Source of the DNA: Mesocentrotus franciscanus
Lineage: Eukaryota > Echinodermata > Echinoidea > Camarodonta > Strongylocentrotidae
Assembly: GCA_037976565.1 (NCBI GenBank)
Contig: CP137681.1
Coordinates: 29,257,127 to 29,321,126, forward strand
Reading direction: 5' to 3'
Length of the DNA: 64,000 nt
Below are positions 11,928 to 22,235 of this stretch, piece after piece. The stretch's first letter is position 1; each line of letters starts with the position of its first letter. A program made the translations under genes and the position numbers. The notes below the pieces were generated by a model. It made no database searches. It saw only the letters and a list, made by a program, of their open reading frames with translations, and had not been told where the DNA came from.

Positions 11928-12807
11928 TAGGGTGTCTGATCGCACACCCGATGTTGTGTGCTAAAATCCTTCCCATAGAGATTGCACGCAGCCCTATGCA
12001 GTCTACGTACATTGCGCGACCATGCAAAATTGGTCAATGTTTTTATCATCAAATCGAAATTCAAACCTAAATCGCTTGTGATCCTGAAGGTGAAACTCAA
12101 TAAATGAGGTGTCATATGAAAGATGAGGTTTTTCTCCATATTTCCCAAAGGGGCTCACTTCGGAATTCTAAAAATATCTTGATCAAAACAGCGATTTAAA
12201 CATCGTTTCCATCGTAGCTCCGATCTTTGCCACTTTCCTGAACCGAGCCCCCCAGGCTTATGTAGGGCTAGACGTAAGGAAAATATTCCAGCACTTATTT
12301 TTTCGCTAGCCCCAAGGGATCACAAGCGATTACAGTTTGAAAATGCCCTTCCCCACATTGTTCGGATCAGCTAAGCAGGGAGGCGTGAGCTCCGCACCGG
12401 CCGAACCCATGGTGATAGCGCGTAAAATCTGCACATGAATAAACATCGTACCGCATGTTTGCAAACCCGAAGTGGGTGCCCATTGAAGACAATGGATTGC
12501 CGATCGCGCATCATTTAAGCAACACGCGACGCTTGCACGCATGTGTACGCTTGCATATTGCGCAATTCAGCTGTTGTGCTAAATTTAGCAAAACAACATA
12601 ACTCTGCGTGTACGTCTTTTTCGTCGATTCTTACAAAAAATGGATGAATATTGTAAGGAATTGAAGGGGCTGTAACTTTTGATAGAAACATCGGTGAGTC
12701 TTGAAATTTGAAATGTATTATTCTGAGTAATAATTTTTTCAGTTATCCAACCATAATGGTGAAAAACGATCCAAAAGGGAAAATTGAAAAATCGTTCAGA
12801 CACCCTA
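11928..12807 (+). mobile_element. ~0.9-kb TIR element family 1, copy 2 (complete)
   Basis: A complete 880-bp copy. It starts TAGGGTGTCTGATCGCAC and ends with the inverse, TCAGACACCCTA. CTAGTAG is duplicated exactly on both sides (11,921-11,927 and 12,808-12,814). The right-hand duplicate overlaps the first three bases of the next copy, so this copy inserted at the edge of the older copy 3. It encodes no transposase, so it is non-autonomous. The 7-bp duplication does not settle a superfamily: hAT and P-type elements usually give 8. Confidence 0.9.
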
Positions 12808-13777
12808 CTAGTAGGGTGTCTGATTGCGCACCCGATGTTGTGAGCTAAAATTCTTCCCATAGAGATTGCACGCATCCCTATGCGGTCTACATGCATAGCG
12901 CGATCATGCAAAATTGGTCAAAGTTTTTTTTTTTAATTGAAATTCAAACCTTTATTCTTTGTGATCCTGAAGGTGATACTCAATAAATGAGGTGTCATAT
13001 GAAAGAGCAGGTGAATTTCCATATTTCCAAAGGGGCGTCATCTCGGAATTCTTAAAATATCTTGGTCAAAACAGCGAATTAAACTAGGCCTGAGTCGGTA
13101 CGGTCGGTCACACCGAATCCCGACCGTCACCGTCAAGTCCCGGTTTCGTTTTTTTGAAACCGACGCTCCGAAAAAAATAATGAAATATGTAAGAAATTGC
13201 AGTATTGCACATCACTAAAATTAATCCATCTTAAAACTCCAAGTATCTAATTTTTACCAATCATATAGTATTCTAGCTCATCCTGAATCGATCCGAACTG
13301 CCGATATAAATATGGGTTGCAAAGCAGTTCGTGGCATGGGGTTGTTGTTGCCAGCACAGCCAGCTACAGTACTGGCTAGCTGGGTCTCAGCAGGATGAAT
13401 AAAATCAGGTTAAAAAATATTAATGTTAGAATGATAAAACGGCTTTCTAAAAATTCTTCTTTACAACATACCGATCGAATAATTTTTTAAAGACAAAATA
13501 AATATTTTTCTCTTATTTTAAACACCGCATGCTTCTTTTAAAAGCTGAAAATAACTAGGTAATCACAACAAGTTTCGATACTGATAGCTGTTGCAAGGCA
13601 AGTTCAACCTAGTCACGGAAAGAATGCGCAGTGCACTTCATTAGCTGTAATGCGTGCTGAACAGCGGCGCTGCACAGCGGCGACCAGCTCACATTTCATG
13701 TCTCTCCTGAGTTTTCGTGTTAAATTTGTCTTTTTTCAAGCAAATTCTTCAGAATTATTTGTTTATCTCTGGACAAT

Positions 13778-14602
13778 ATGTTTGTGAAGGTGTTCTACGT
13801 GTTTTGGATATATTCAGTAGCACTGACACTGCTTCTGTTGCCCAAAAGTGAATGTTATGAGGACCACGCCCACATCGTATCTTATGAACGTGACTTTCTA
13901 TATGCACTCGCTACCGCGGCTCCGTCCCAATTCAAGCCGTGTGATCTCCCGGAGTGGGTCCCTTTGAGAGACAGCCAAGATGACAACAACTCGTCTATAC
14001 CATCCCGGTTTCGCAAGAGAGGTAAGAAAGGTGGCGTCAGGCAGCGAGTGCGACTTCGAAATAACAAACCCCCTCTTCCAACAATAACTCTAGCTAACGT
14101 TCGATCCATCGGAAATAAGATTGACGAGATTCGTGCTTTGACGAGATTTAACGAATTCAGATGTTCTAGCATTTTATGTTTCACAGAAACATGGCTTAAC
14201 TCATCAATACCAAATGAATTAATCGACGTTGATGGTTTTCAATTGATTAGACTCGATAGATCTAAAACAGAAACGAAGAAGTCTAAAGGAGGCGGGGTTT
14301 GCATTTATATGAACACGAAATGGTGCACCAATTATACAGTCAGATCTCAGATATGTCAGGAAAATATCGAGCTACTGTGTGTTTCTTTTCGACCGCTTTA
14401 CTTGCCCCGAATTCGGGCAGGTTCACGTTGTTCTTGTCTACATTCCACCAAATGCAGATACCGACGCCGCAACAGGTTCTATTGTGGAAACCATAGGATC
14501 CATGGAAACGGCGTCCCCTGACGCGCCCTTTATCATCCTCGGCGATTTCAACCAATGCCGTATCGAGGATGCGCTGCCCAACTATCAGCAAACAATAGTA
14601 TA
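13778..14602 (+). pseudogene. LINE ORF2, endonuclease domain (5' part, broken)
   Basis: From 13,778 an open frame starts with a hydrophobic stretch (~residues 3-22) that looks signal- or membrane-like, then a basic region (RFRKRGKKGG near residue 80), then the endonuclease start 'ANVRSIGNKIDEI' with the catalytic-domain Asn. 'ILCFTETWLN' follows, carrying the metal-binding Glu. Near 14,405 the reading moves to another frame, where 'VLVYIPPNAD' and 'IILGDFNQ' (Asp/Asn active-site motif) appear. The domain order and motifs are those of apurinic-type endonucleases of LINE polyproteins. The frame change is a one-base break. The hydrophobic N-terminus is unusual for ORF2 and may be untranslated leader. 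Confidence 0.8.
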
Positions 14603-15798
14603 GTATTAATGACTGCTTTGAGAGAAATAGTTGTTTTTATACGCTCAAGGGAAGGTTACAATTGTGCTATTGCCCGAGGCGTGCCGAGGGCAATAGCCCA
14701 ATTGTAACCTTCCCGAGAGCATATAAAAACAACTATTTCTCGATTATTAAAGCAGTCATTAATACTTTTATATGCCGAAAAATAGTCAACTTACCAATCA
14801 ACTGGTAGAACAGGAAGAGCAGAAATACATACTAGGGCCTACATAGAATCTAGTTAGTGTTAGATCTAATAATATATTCAAATCTGTTGTTGAGAGGCAC
14901 TGGAAAACCCATCCACTCAAGTTTTCACCCTATCAGAGACTACCCAACGTGACGAGGGGCAAATAAGCTACAAGCTTTACGTCTCTACATCCTAGTAAAG
15001 TAGTCTAGACTACGTCTACCGCGGTGCGGTAATGTTTAATACTCACTCAGTACAATGTCAATGACAGTAGTATAAGGGTTTATAATGTACAGTACATGTA
15101 GTTAGCACCTTTTATTGTTGGCACACAAAGCAATTAGACTGCATATGACTTGTTGTACAGAAGTAAGATAAAAAGATGCAGGGACTTTGGGAAAGGCTAG
15201 CAACAGCTATGGTTTCGGTTCAAGAGTCTTAGTAGAATAAAGCTATTATTATTGTTGTGTTAACATAAACTATCCTGTTTGAAGTCTTGTTCTTGGTCAG
15301 GTGTATTCTCCCCTTTCAGTAGATCTCTAGACCCCTCTACACAACAATTAATGTGTGGGACTCCACTGACTGGATTTGACGGCTTAACTTTAGAATACCT
15401 TGGTGTGCTTGCTGTCAGCAGAATTAATCAAGTCTTGCATTTGATCATCATTAAGAAGTTGAAATCTTGGGAGAGTTTCTTCAGCCATTTTGCCTTGTTT
15501 GGAATTCAGTACGATCGAGATTGCCGTACGGTCGTCTGCGCTACGATGTATTAAAAATTGATAAATTAAGCTAGCGACCGATTATTCGCACACTTATGGT
15601 GTCCGCGCCACTCAAACCAGTTTTTAACACGTAAACCAATGGGTATTTCAGCAAGACTGAACCAATTTCCGGTAATTGAATTTTGCCGGATTTTTTAACT
15701 ATTTTTAAAAACTATTACATGGCTTTGGCATTTTTCGGGAATAGTTAAAACAACGACTGCAATTTCGACCAATCAGATGGCTGGATTTCTTAAGTGAG
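14603..15798. mobile_element. 1.2-kb insertion inside the LINE, with an internal cruciform
   Basis: GTATA occurs at both boundaries (14,598-14,602 and 15,799-15,803). Removing the insert and one GTATA leaves the LINE reading frame intact across the join. A ~155-bp foldback occupies 14,603-14,760: arms containing GACTGCTTTGAGAGAAATAG and CAATTGTAACCTTCCC pair across a short GC-rich centre built on GCTATTGCCC. No coding capacity is recognised. The family is unknown; the target could be TA, TATA or GTATA. Confidence 0.75.
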
Positions 15799-16995
15799 GT
15801 ATATAAAATGTGCTACTCGCGGAAATAACGTGTTGGACAGATGCTACTGCTCCGTCCGAGATTCGTATAAATCAGTTGCACGTCCAAGCATAGGGAAATC
15901 TGATCATCTAACTGTTCATTTACTGCCGAAATACAAACAGTTAATCAAACGAGAGAAGGTGCAGGTTAAGAAAGTGAAAATATGGGATGAGATTGCAATC
16001 GAGAATCTTCAAACCTGTTTTGATATAACTGACTGGGACATGTTAATATCAAGTGCTGCTAACTTAGATGAAGCGGTGGAAATTGTGAATGGTTACCGGT
16101 ACGTACTATTTTGTCAAGATTTACATGTTTGTAATAAAAATGTCAAAATATTTCCGAATCAAAAACCCTGGGTTAGGAAACAGTTAAAAGATTTGTTGAA
16201 GAAAAAGAGAAATGCCTTTTTGAGAAACGAAGAGAATGATCTCAAAAATTTGAACAAGGAGATTAAGACAGAAATAGAAGAAGTAAAAAGTGTATACAAG
16301 AACAAACTTGAAAATGCATTCCGAACAAATAATACTAAAAATGCATGGAAATGTATGCAAACAATGACAGGGTGCAAAAAGAAACAAAATACTATTCCAG
16401 ATTTTGCAGGAGGTAATTTGCATGACACTGCAAACGAGTTGAACAGTTTCTATGCCCGTTTCGATACTAAAAGTTTTAATGATGAGATAGCTAGACAATG
16501 TACAGAGTTAAGAAATGAAGACTCTCCCCCAATTTGTTGTGAGCTAACAGATGTTGTGAAATATTTCAAGAGAACCAATCCTAGAAAAGCAATGGGACCC
16601 GATAACATTTGTGGAAAATTGTTAAAAGTTTGTGCGTGGCAACTAGCAATGCCATTTCACACTCTTTTTCAGGAATCTCTCGATCAAAACTATGTGCCCA
16701 ATTGCTGGAAGTCAGCTGTTGTTATCCCAGCAGCCAAGTCACCTCAAGCTTCTCAGCCTAATGATTTCAGACCAATAGCCCTCACTTCATTGGTTATGAA
16801 ATGTTTTGAAAGGGTTGTACTCCAATTCTTATTCCCTAGTGTGTTAAAGGATATTGATGTTATGCAATTTGCATACCAACCAAAGAAATGTGTAAACGAT
16901 GCTATACTTTCACTTATACATTTTGTTTCACAACACACTGATAAAGCTGGTTGCTATGTACGGATTTCATTCATAGATTTTTCGTCCGCTTTAAT
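15799..16995 (+). pseudogene. LINE ORF2, endonuclease end and N-terminal reverse transcriptase
   Basis: The frame opens with 'YIKCATRGNNVLDRCYC', the conserved C-terminal segment of the LINE endonuclease, then 'GKSDHLTVHL' with its catalytic Ser-Asp-His. A Lys-rich linker follows to about residue 210. The reverse transcriptase begins near 'KAMGPDNICGKLLK' (palm motif), with 'CWKSAVVIPAAK' and 'NDFRPIALTSLVMKCFERVV' after it, then 'FAYQPKKCVNDAIL'. The 'FIDFSSA' block at about 16,975 is reached in this frame, after which the frame is lost and continues in another phase. A single indel near 16,985-16,998 explains it. Confidence 0.9.
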
Positions 16996-17916
16996 ACGAT
17001 TCAAAACCACATGTTGGTTCATAAGCTGAAACAAATGAACATTAGATCTTCTTTAATTTTATGGATACAGAATTTCTTGTCAAATCGTACACAAAGGGTA
17101 AAAGTACAAAATGAGTTGTCGGATCTGATCACAGTAAATACCGGGTCGCCCCAGGGATGTGTGCTATCGGCACCTTTGTTTATCATATATACGAATGACT
17201 GCTTAGCTACAAGAGACGACGTTAAGCTCGTGAAATATGCCGATGATACGGCGATAGTGGGTCTCATAAGTAAGGATGAGGTAGATTATCGATATGAGGT
17301 GATCAAGTTTGAAGACTGGTGCAACCAAAATTTTCTTCAACTTAATACATCCAAAACAAAAGAAATGGTTTTTGATTTCAGAACTTCCACACGTCTAGTT
17401 TTATTGCCTATCACGATAAAAGAAGAAAATATAGAAATTGTCGAGACATACAAGTATCTAGGCACTGTAATTGACAACAAATTATCATGGGCTCATCAGT
17501 GTAAGTCCGTTCTTTCAAAGGCTCAACAGAGGATGTATTTTTTAAGAAAACTTAAATCGTTTCATGTAGATAGGACCATTCTTACTTTGTTCTACAAATC
17601 CATCATAGAAAGTGTTATGTTATTTAGTTGTGTTGTCTGGTACGGGAGGTGTAGGAAAAAAGACTTTAGCAAGCTCCAGAGAATCACCAAACAAGCAGGG
17701 AAGATCACGAGTGAAATTCAAAATTTAAATGAAGCATGCAAATCCAAAATAATTCTAGAAGTAAAACAAATTATGAAAACGAAAATCACCCACTCTTTCC
17801 ATACTATGTTGTTATGCGTTCGTAAACGACTTCGTTCAATGAACTGTCGCACTCAACGTTTTCTAAATTCCTTCGTTCCTTTCTCGATTCGCAAATACAA
17901 TCAAAATGCTACCTGA
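16985..17916 (+). pseudogene. LINE ORF2, reverse transcriptase core and C-terminus
   Basis: The continuing frame reads 'FNTIQNHMLVHKLKQM', then 'GSPQGCVLSAPLFIIYTND', then the catalytic 'YADDTAIVG', then 'NTSKTKEMVFDF' and 'KYLGTVIDNKLSW'. These are reverse transcriptase motifs in the expected order. It ends with 'SIIESVMLFSCVVWYG' and a basic tail 'RFLNSFVPFSIRKYN' before TGA at 17,914-17,916. All of this is typical of CR1/Jockey-group ORF2. Upstream breaks make the copy inactive. Confidence 0.92.
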
Positions 17917-18159
17917 AATTTACGTTCTTCTTTATAACTGTCTTTCTATAATGTTATTTTTGTAAACTTTCCGGGCCATCCCGATCACTCGAACAGTTTA
18001 AAATGATTCACTTATTTTGTTTTACAATAACGTAAGAAAATTTATGTATAGCAATATTCTGAAGAATTTCTATGTCAAACTATATGATATATTGTGTATG
18101 TAAACTTATTTTGATTCTTTGCACGTTTGTAAAATGTGAGCAAAACAAATTTCCAATAT

Positions 18160-18205
18160 TGGACAATAAATTGAAATTGAAATTGAAATTGAATTGAAAA
18201 TTGAA
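18160..18205 (+). repeat. LINE 3' tail, (AATTGA)n-type
   Basis: After a short AT-rich 3' UTR the sequence becomes a run of AAATTGAAATTG-type units and stops where the foldback element resumes (AACCCAAACGAATG). Short simple tails of this kind, rather than poly-A, are common in CR1-, L2- and Rex-type LINEs. Confidence 0.8.
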
Positions 18206-18207
18206 AC

Positions 18208-18738
18208 GAACCCAAACGAATGTACGTGATCGTAACAAAAAATTATTCAAAACTATGAGAACACAATTGGAAAGACAACTCCTCAAAAGTACCATAAGCA
18301 GATACATATAACTTGGAGGAAGAATACGATAGTTGTCCAAGAAAAGCCACAGAAATAGTGATATTTAAGAAGGTACTATAGGTACATTTATTATCGGAAT
18401 GGGCCTGCTGCGATGTCCGTGCAGGATTACACGTGTTTATATTGAGCACGAGGCTAGAATCCACTATACTGCCCTCTACGGTAAAAAGCAGTATAACAAT
18501 GGATTTGAGCTTGGTGATTAGATATGTGCAGCAGGCCCCTTTAGATAAAAATGTACCCAGTTACTCCTCGAATATTACAATTTCTGTGGCATTTCTTGGA
18601 CGACTATTGAATTCTTTGTCCAAGTTATGTATCTGATTACCGGTATGGTAATTTTTAGCAGTATTTGTCTTTCCAATTGTGCTCTCGTAGTTTTGAATGA
18701 TTTCTTGTTACGATCGCGTATATTTGTTTGGGTTCCTT
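18208..18738. repeat. Imperfect ~530-bp palindrome (inner part of the foldback)
   Basis: The left arm from 18,208 (AACCCAAACGAATGTACGTG) is inverted at 18,738 reading leftward (AACCCAAACAAATATACGCG). The pairing continues through the AGATACATA and CCAAGAAA/CCACAGAAAT blocks to about 18,420/18,520. The ~100-bp centre contains a smaller pair (ATCCA...TGGAT around AGTATA). Confidence 0.85.
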
Positions 18739-19934
18739 TCCGCACGCATTACAGCTAATGGAGTGCACTGCGCATTCTTTCCGTGACTAGTCTGAACTTG
18801 CCTTCCAACAGCTATCAGTATCGAAACTTGTTGTGATTACCAAGTAAGTTTCAGCTTTTAAAAGTAGCATGCGGTGTTTAAAATAAGAGAAAAGTATTTA
18901 TTTTGTCTTTAAAAAATTATTCGATCAGTATGTTGTAAAGAAAAATTTTTAGAAAGCCGTTTTATCATTCTAACATTAATGTTCTTTGACCCGATTTATT
19001 CATCCTGCAAGAATCGAAATGGCGGCTCGAATGATGTCTTTCTATTTTTGCTCAGTTTTAGTACTTTTAGAGGCATGATAATGGCACTAAACATGGCCAG
19101 TCATGGATGAAAATAATGTCAAATGGGAGAATATACGGATCTGAGCCGAGGTACGCATGTGTTGATTTATTTGATTGATAAAAAAGGTCACTTTTAAGGG
19201 ACATACTGATGATATGCGCTCTTTATAGAGGCAAGTGACAGATCCTGCTAGCTGATTTCGGGACACCGGGTCCCGATCGGTACAAGGCCGTCGGGACCCG
19301 GTTTATAAAAGTACCTAATTTAAACATTGTGCCCTGGCTAACTCCAAGGTTTGCCACTTTTGAGATATGACGCCCCGATCGATAAGTAGTCCCAGTCCTA
19401 AGGATAATATCTATGCGCTTACTTTTTTTATAGAGCCCCCAGGGATCACAAACAATTACAGTTTGAAAATATCCTTCCCCACATTTTTTGGATCAGCTAA
19501 GTAGGGAGGCGTGAGCTCCGTGCCGGCCGAACCCATGGTGATAGCACGTAAAATCTGCACATGAATATGCATCTGACCGCGTGTGTCCATACCCGGAAGT
19601 GGATGCCCATTGAAGACAATGGATTGCCGATCGCTTTGAGTTGCGCATTCGGTTAAGCAACACGCGTACGCGTACGCTTGCATATTGCGCATTCAGCTGT
19701 TTTGCTAAATTTAGCAAAACAACATAACTCTGCGTGTACGTCTTTTTCATTGATTCTGAGAAAAATACCATGAATATTTCTTTGATTTGAAGGGGCTGTA
19801 TCTTTTGATAGAAACATTGGTTAGTCTTGAAATTTGAAATGTATTATTCTGAGTGAATGATTTTTTCAATTATCCAACCATAATGGTGAAAAAAGATCCA
19901 AAGGGGAAAATTGAAAAATCGTTCAGACACCCTA

Positions 19935-20765
19935 AACTTGGTCCTGAAGATATTTCATGCAAGATTTGTGATATATTGACAAGCACTGATTCTTGGCCCT
20001 ACCTTTGACTTGTTTCTTGCATGTTATGGTCATTTAGTAGATGAATTACTTGAATTTTGAGCAGTATTTCAGTAACGCAAAAAGTCTAGCCCGTGTATAG
20101 TCCCACACACGTATGTGTATGTAGATTTACAGTACCTGGCCTTGCCCTTGCGTGCGCTCGCAAGCGCTAACGTTAAAGCTTTATACAACGCTTAGTCTGC
20201 TGTCAAAGATCCTAATCCGTTGATCTATATAATGTAGGGTATTGCGCTCGGTATTTGGTCACTTAAGGGGAAATCGCTCATATTTTGAATTCGTACCTCC
20301 TTAAATTGGCAATCTACCTATCAAAAGAAAAGAAAATTAGTCCTCTAACAGGATTTTAAAGTCACTTAAAATATAGAATGATGCTAAGCAAAATATTTCC
20401 GAGAGAAGAAGGAGCAGTTTTCTGCGTTACCCTAGACCTAGTATGTCTCGTTCTAAAAATACAGAGGAAAAAATAGTTTTGTGCTTATATAGTTCTAGAC
20501 TAGTATTGGTCGATGGTCGTTGGTCGTTGGCTACTTTTATTTAATATTTGTCAGCCTCTTCGTCGATGGTCGTTGATCGTTGGCCTTTTTCAACAAATAT
20601 TTAGTCGATGGTCATTGGTCGTTGGATTCATGGTGCTTACTATTTGGTCGTTGGACGTTGGATTCTTCTAATCAATCAAATTGATTTTAAATTTAATATA
20701 GTTTAATACTCAAAACTCGGTAGCATAGAAAGCCTGTAAAACCGTGGTAGGGTATTCTGTAATTG
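19935..20765. other. Unassigned DNA with GGTCGTTGG repeats
   Basis: No gene. At 20,507-20,668 the motif GGTCGATGGTCGTTGG recurs several times, as a degenerate short tandem family. Confidence 0.5.
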
Positions 20766-20767
20766 TT

Positions 20768-20940
20768 CCTGGGTTTTTACAGACGTGTATCAATCAGATA
20801 TGATTATTTACGTCTGGGGACCGACCTTTGACGTCACCATCCGAAAGACGTGACTCAGTTTCGAACCTGCGTCCTCGGCTGAATCAGTTTGTAACTTCCA
20901 TTGTTAGCTGGATTTACAGGCGCACGCCACAACGACAAGA
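20768..20940 (-). mobile_element. 7SL-like SINE, copy 1 (reverse orientation)
   Basis: Read on the minus strand it matches 61,630-61,800 almost base for base. It starts around GTTGTGGCGTGCGCCTGTAA, passes ATCCAGCTAAC, CCGAGGACGCAGGTTCGAAA (a B-box-like GGTTCGAAAC) and GGTGACGTCAAAGGTCGGTC, and ends at ACGTCTGTAAAAACCC. The GC-rich 5' end resembles the Alu domain of 7SL/SRP RNA; the outermost 5' bases are diverged here. Two dispersed copies with a Pol III-like B box support a SINE rather than a functional RNA gene. Confidence 0.7.
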
Positions 20941-21115
20941 CTTCCATAACAAGCTGAGGATCTGCCAGAAGAGATTTTCCACCTCTACGACACAACCAAG
21001 GGCGAAGCATTCACGAAAGCCACACTGTTACCCAGCTCCCTTCTCCTCCCTTCTCGGATATGTGATGAACTGAATACTGCAACACTAATTTTTATCTACA
21101 GCTGCAGCCTACAGG

Positions 21116-22024
21116 TAGGGTGTCTGATCGCGCATTTGGTTTTATGTGCTAAAAATAAGATCCTTCCCATAGAGATTGCACGCACCCCTATGCAGTCTAC
21201 GTGCATTGCGCGCTCATGCAAAATTTGTCAATGTTTTTATTACCAAATTGAGATTCAAACCTTTATCGCTCGTGATCCTGAAGGTGATACTCAATAAATG
21301 AGGTGTCATATGAAAGAGCAGGTTTTTCTCCATATTTCCCAAAGGGGCTCATTTCGGAACTCTAAAAATATCTTGATCAAAACAGCGATTTTAAACATAG
21401 TTTCCATCGTAGCTCCGAGATTTACCACTTTCCTGAACCGAAGAGAGCCCCTACTAGGCCCTAGGCTTATGTAGCGCTAGACGTAAGGATAATATCCATG
21501 CACTTATTTTTTCGTTGGCCCCAACGGATTACAAGCGATAACAGTTTGAAAATACCCTTCCCTCCATTTTTGGGATCAGCTAAATAGGAAGGCGTGAGGT
21601 CTGCTCAGCCCAAACCCATGGTGACAACGTGTATAATCTGCACATGCATATGCATTCGGACCGCGTATGTGTGTTTGTGAATTGGCGAACGGACCCGCAC
21701 ACGGAAGACAACAGAGGTGGAGCTTGCGATCGCACTCAAGTTGCACATGCAGCTGAGCAACATGCGTACGCTTGCATATTGCACAATGCAGCTGTTTCCC
21801 AAAACGAAATAACTCTGCATGTACGTCTTTTTCGTCTATTCTGACAAAAATTGGATGAATATTGCCTAGATTTGGGGGGGGGGGCTGTATCTTTTGATAA
21901 AAAAAACATCAGTGAGTCTTGAAATTTGAAATGTATTATTCTGAGTAAATTATTTCTTCAATTATCCAACCATAATGGTGAAAAACAAAGCAAAAGGAAA
22001 AATTTAAATCATTCAGACACCCTA
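21116..22024 (+). mobile_element. ~0.9-kb TIR element family 1, copy 4 (complete)
   Basis: It starts TAGGGTGTCTGATCGCGC, ends TCAGACACCCTA, and has a perfect 7-bp duplication CTACAGG on both sides (21,109-21,115 and 22,025-22,031). It is 909 bp and colinear with copies 1-3. It has no transposase. It confirms the terminal sequence and the 7-bp target duplication independently of copy 2. Confidence 0.92.
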
Positions 22025-22106
22025 CTACAGGGACAAGATCCATGTAAACCATATCTCATCTCTTTCCTCTCAATAATTACCATTCTAATTGACCTGCTAT
22101 AAGTTA

Positions 22107-22230
22107 TAGACATATTGGTGCTAGTGTACTTTCGTATCCAATTTTTGACCCGTAACTCCGGCGTGGAGATACCCTACGCCGGAGTTACGGGTCAAAAATG
22201 GATACGAAAGTACACTAGCGCCGACATATC
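22107..22230. repeat. Near-perfect hairpin, ~57-bp arms and 11-nt loop
   Basis: The left arm (22,107-22,164) contains CTAGTGTACTTTCGTATCCA and TGACCCGTAACTCCGGCGT. The right arm (22,176-22,230) is its reverse complement with very few differences. The loop is 22,165-22,175. It lies 75 bp downstream of TIR element copy 4 and about 0.9 kb upstream of the CARF-like gene. Confidence 0.95.
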
Positions 22231-22235
22231 TACAT

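Larger units (their letters stand above)
13661..18205 (+). mobile_element. Non-LTR retrotransposon (CR1/Jockey-group-like LINE), disrupted
   Basis: In order this holds an N-terminal endonuclease-type region (13,778-14,602), a 1.2-kb foreign insert (14,603-15,798), the end of the endonuclease plus a linker and the start of the reverse transcriptase (15,799-~16,990), then the reverse transcriptase core and C-terminus (~16,985-17,916). A 3' UTR and an (AATTGA)n-type tail follow at about 18,166-18,205. Without the insert it is ~3.35 kb. It lies inside one arm of the foldback element. Frame breaks near 14,405 and 16,990 plus the insert make this copy inactive. The exact 5' end is uncertain. Confidence 0.85.
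13087..19310. mobile_element. hAT-like foldback element, itself split by a LINE
   Basis: The left end starts TAGGCCTGAGTCGGTACGG. The right end, on the other strand, starts TAGGTACTTTTATAAACCGG. Near-identical octamers AATTAAAC/ATTTAAAC flank it, which suits hAT. Inside, 13,394-13,660 is inverted relative to 18,746-19,013, and 18,208-18,420 is inverted relative to 18,520-18,738. Removing the LINE at ~13,661-18,205 joins the two left segments into one arm of ~480 bp opposite one right arm of ~490 bp, with a ~100-bp loop. Before the LINE arrived the element was therefore ~1.7 kb and largely one giant palindrome. No transposase frame is visible. The superfamily call is tentative; the inverted repeats themselves are read directly. 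Confidence 0.7.
12812..19934 (+). mobile_element. ~0.9-kb TIR element family 1, copy 3, split by a 6.2-kb nested insertion
   Basis: The left part (12,812 to ~13,086) begins TAGGGTGTCTGATTGCGC and follows copy 2 up to the 'AAAACAGCGAATTAAAC' block. The right part (~19,311-19,934) resumes at the equivalent of 'TTTAAACATTG' and runs to the terminal TCAGACACCCTA. The interruption begins and ends with near-identical octamers, AATTAAAC and ATTTAAAC, as for an 8-bp target duplication. The outer flanks of this copy do not show a clean 7-bp duplication. Confidence 0.85.

Noticed and set aside
12585..12911. 108-residue minus-strand frame
   Set aside because: It crosses the junction of two transposon copies, so it is a chance frame.
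16159..16498. Phe/Leu-rich minus-strand frames
   Set aside because: They are antisense to the well-supported LINE reverse transcriptase frame.
19493..19771. Minus-strand frames resembling those at 12,330-12,911
   Set aside because: The resemblance comes from the shared transposon DNA; stop positions differ between copies.
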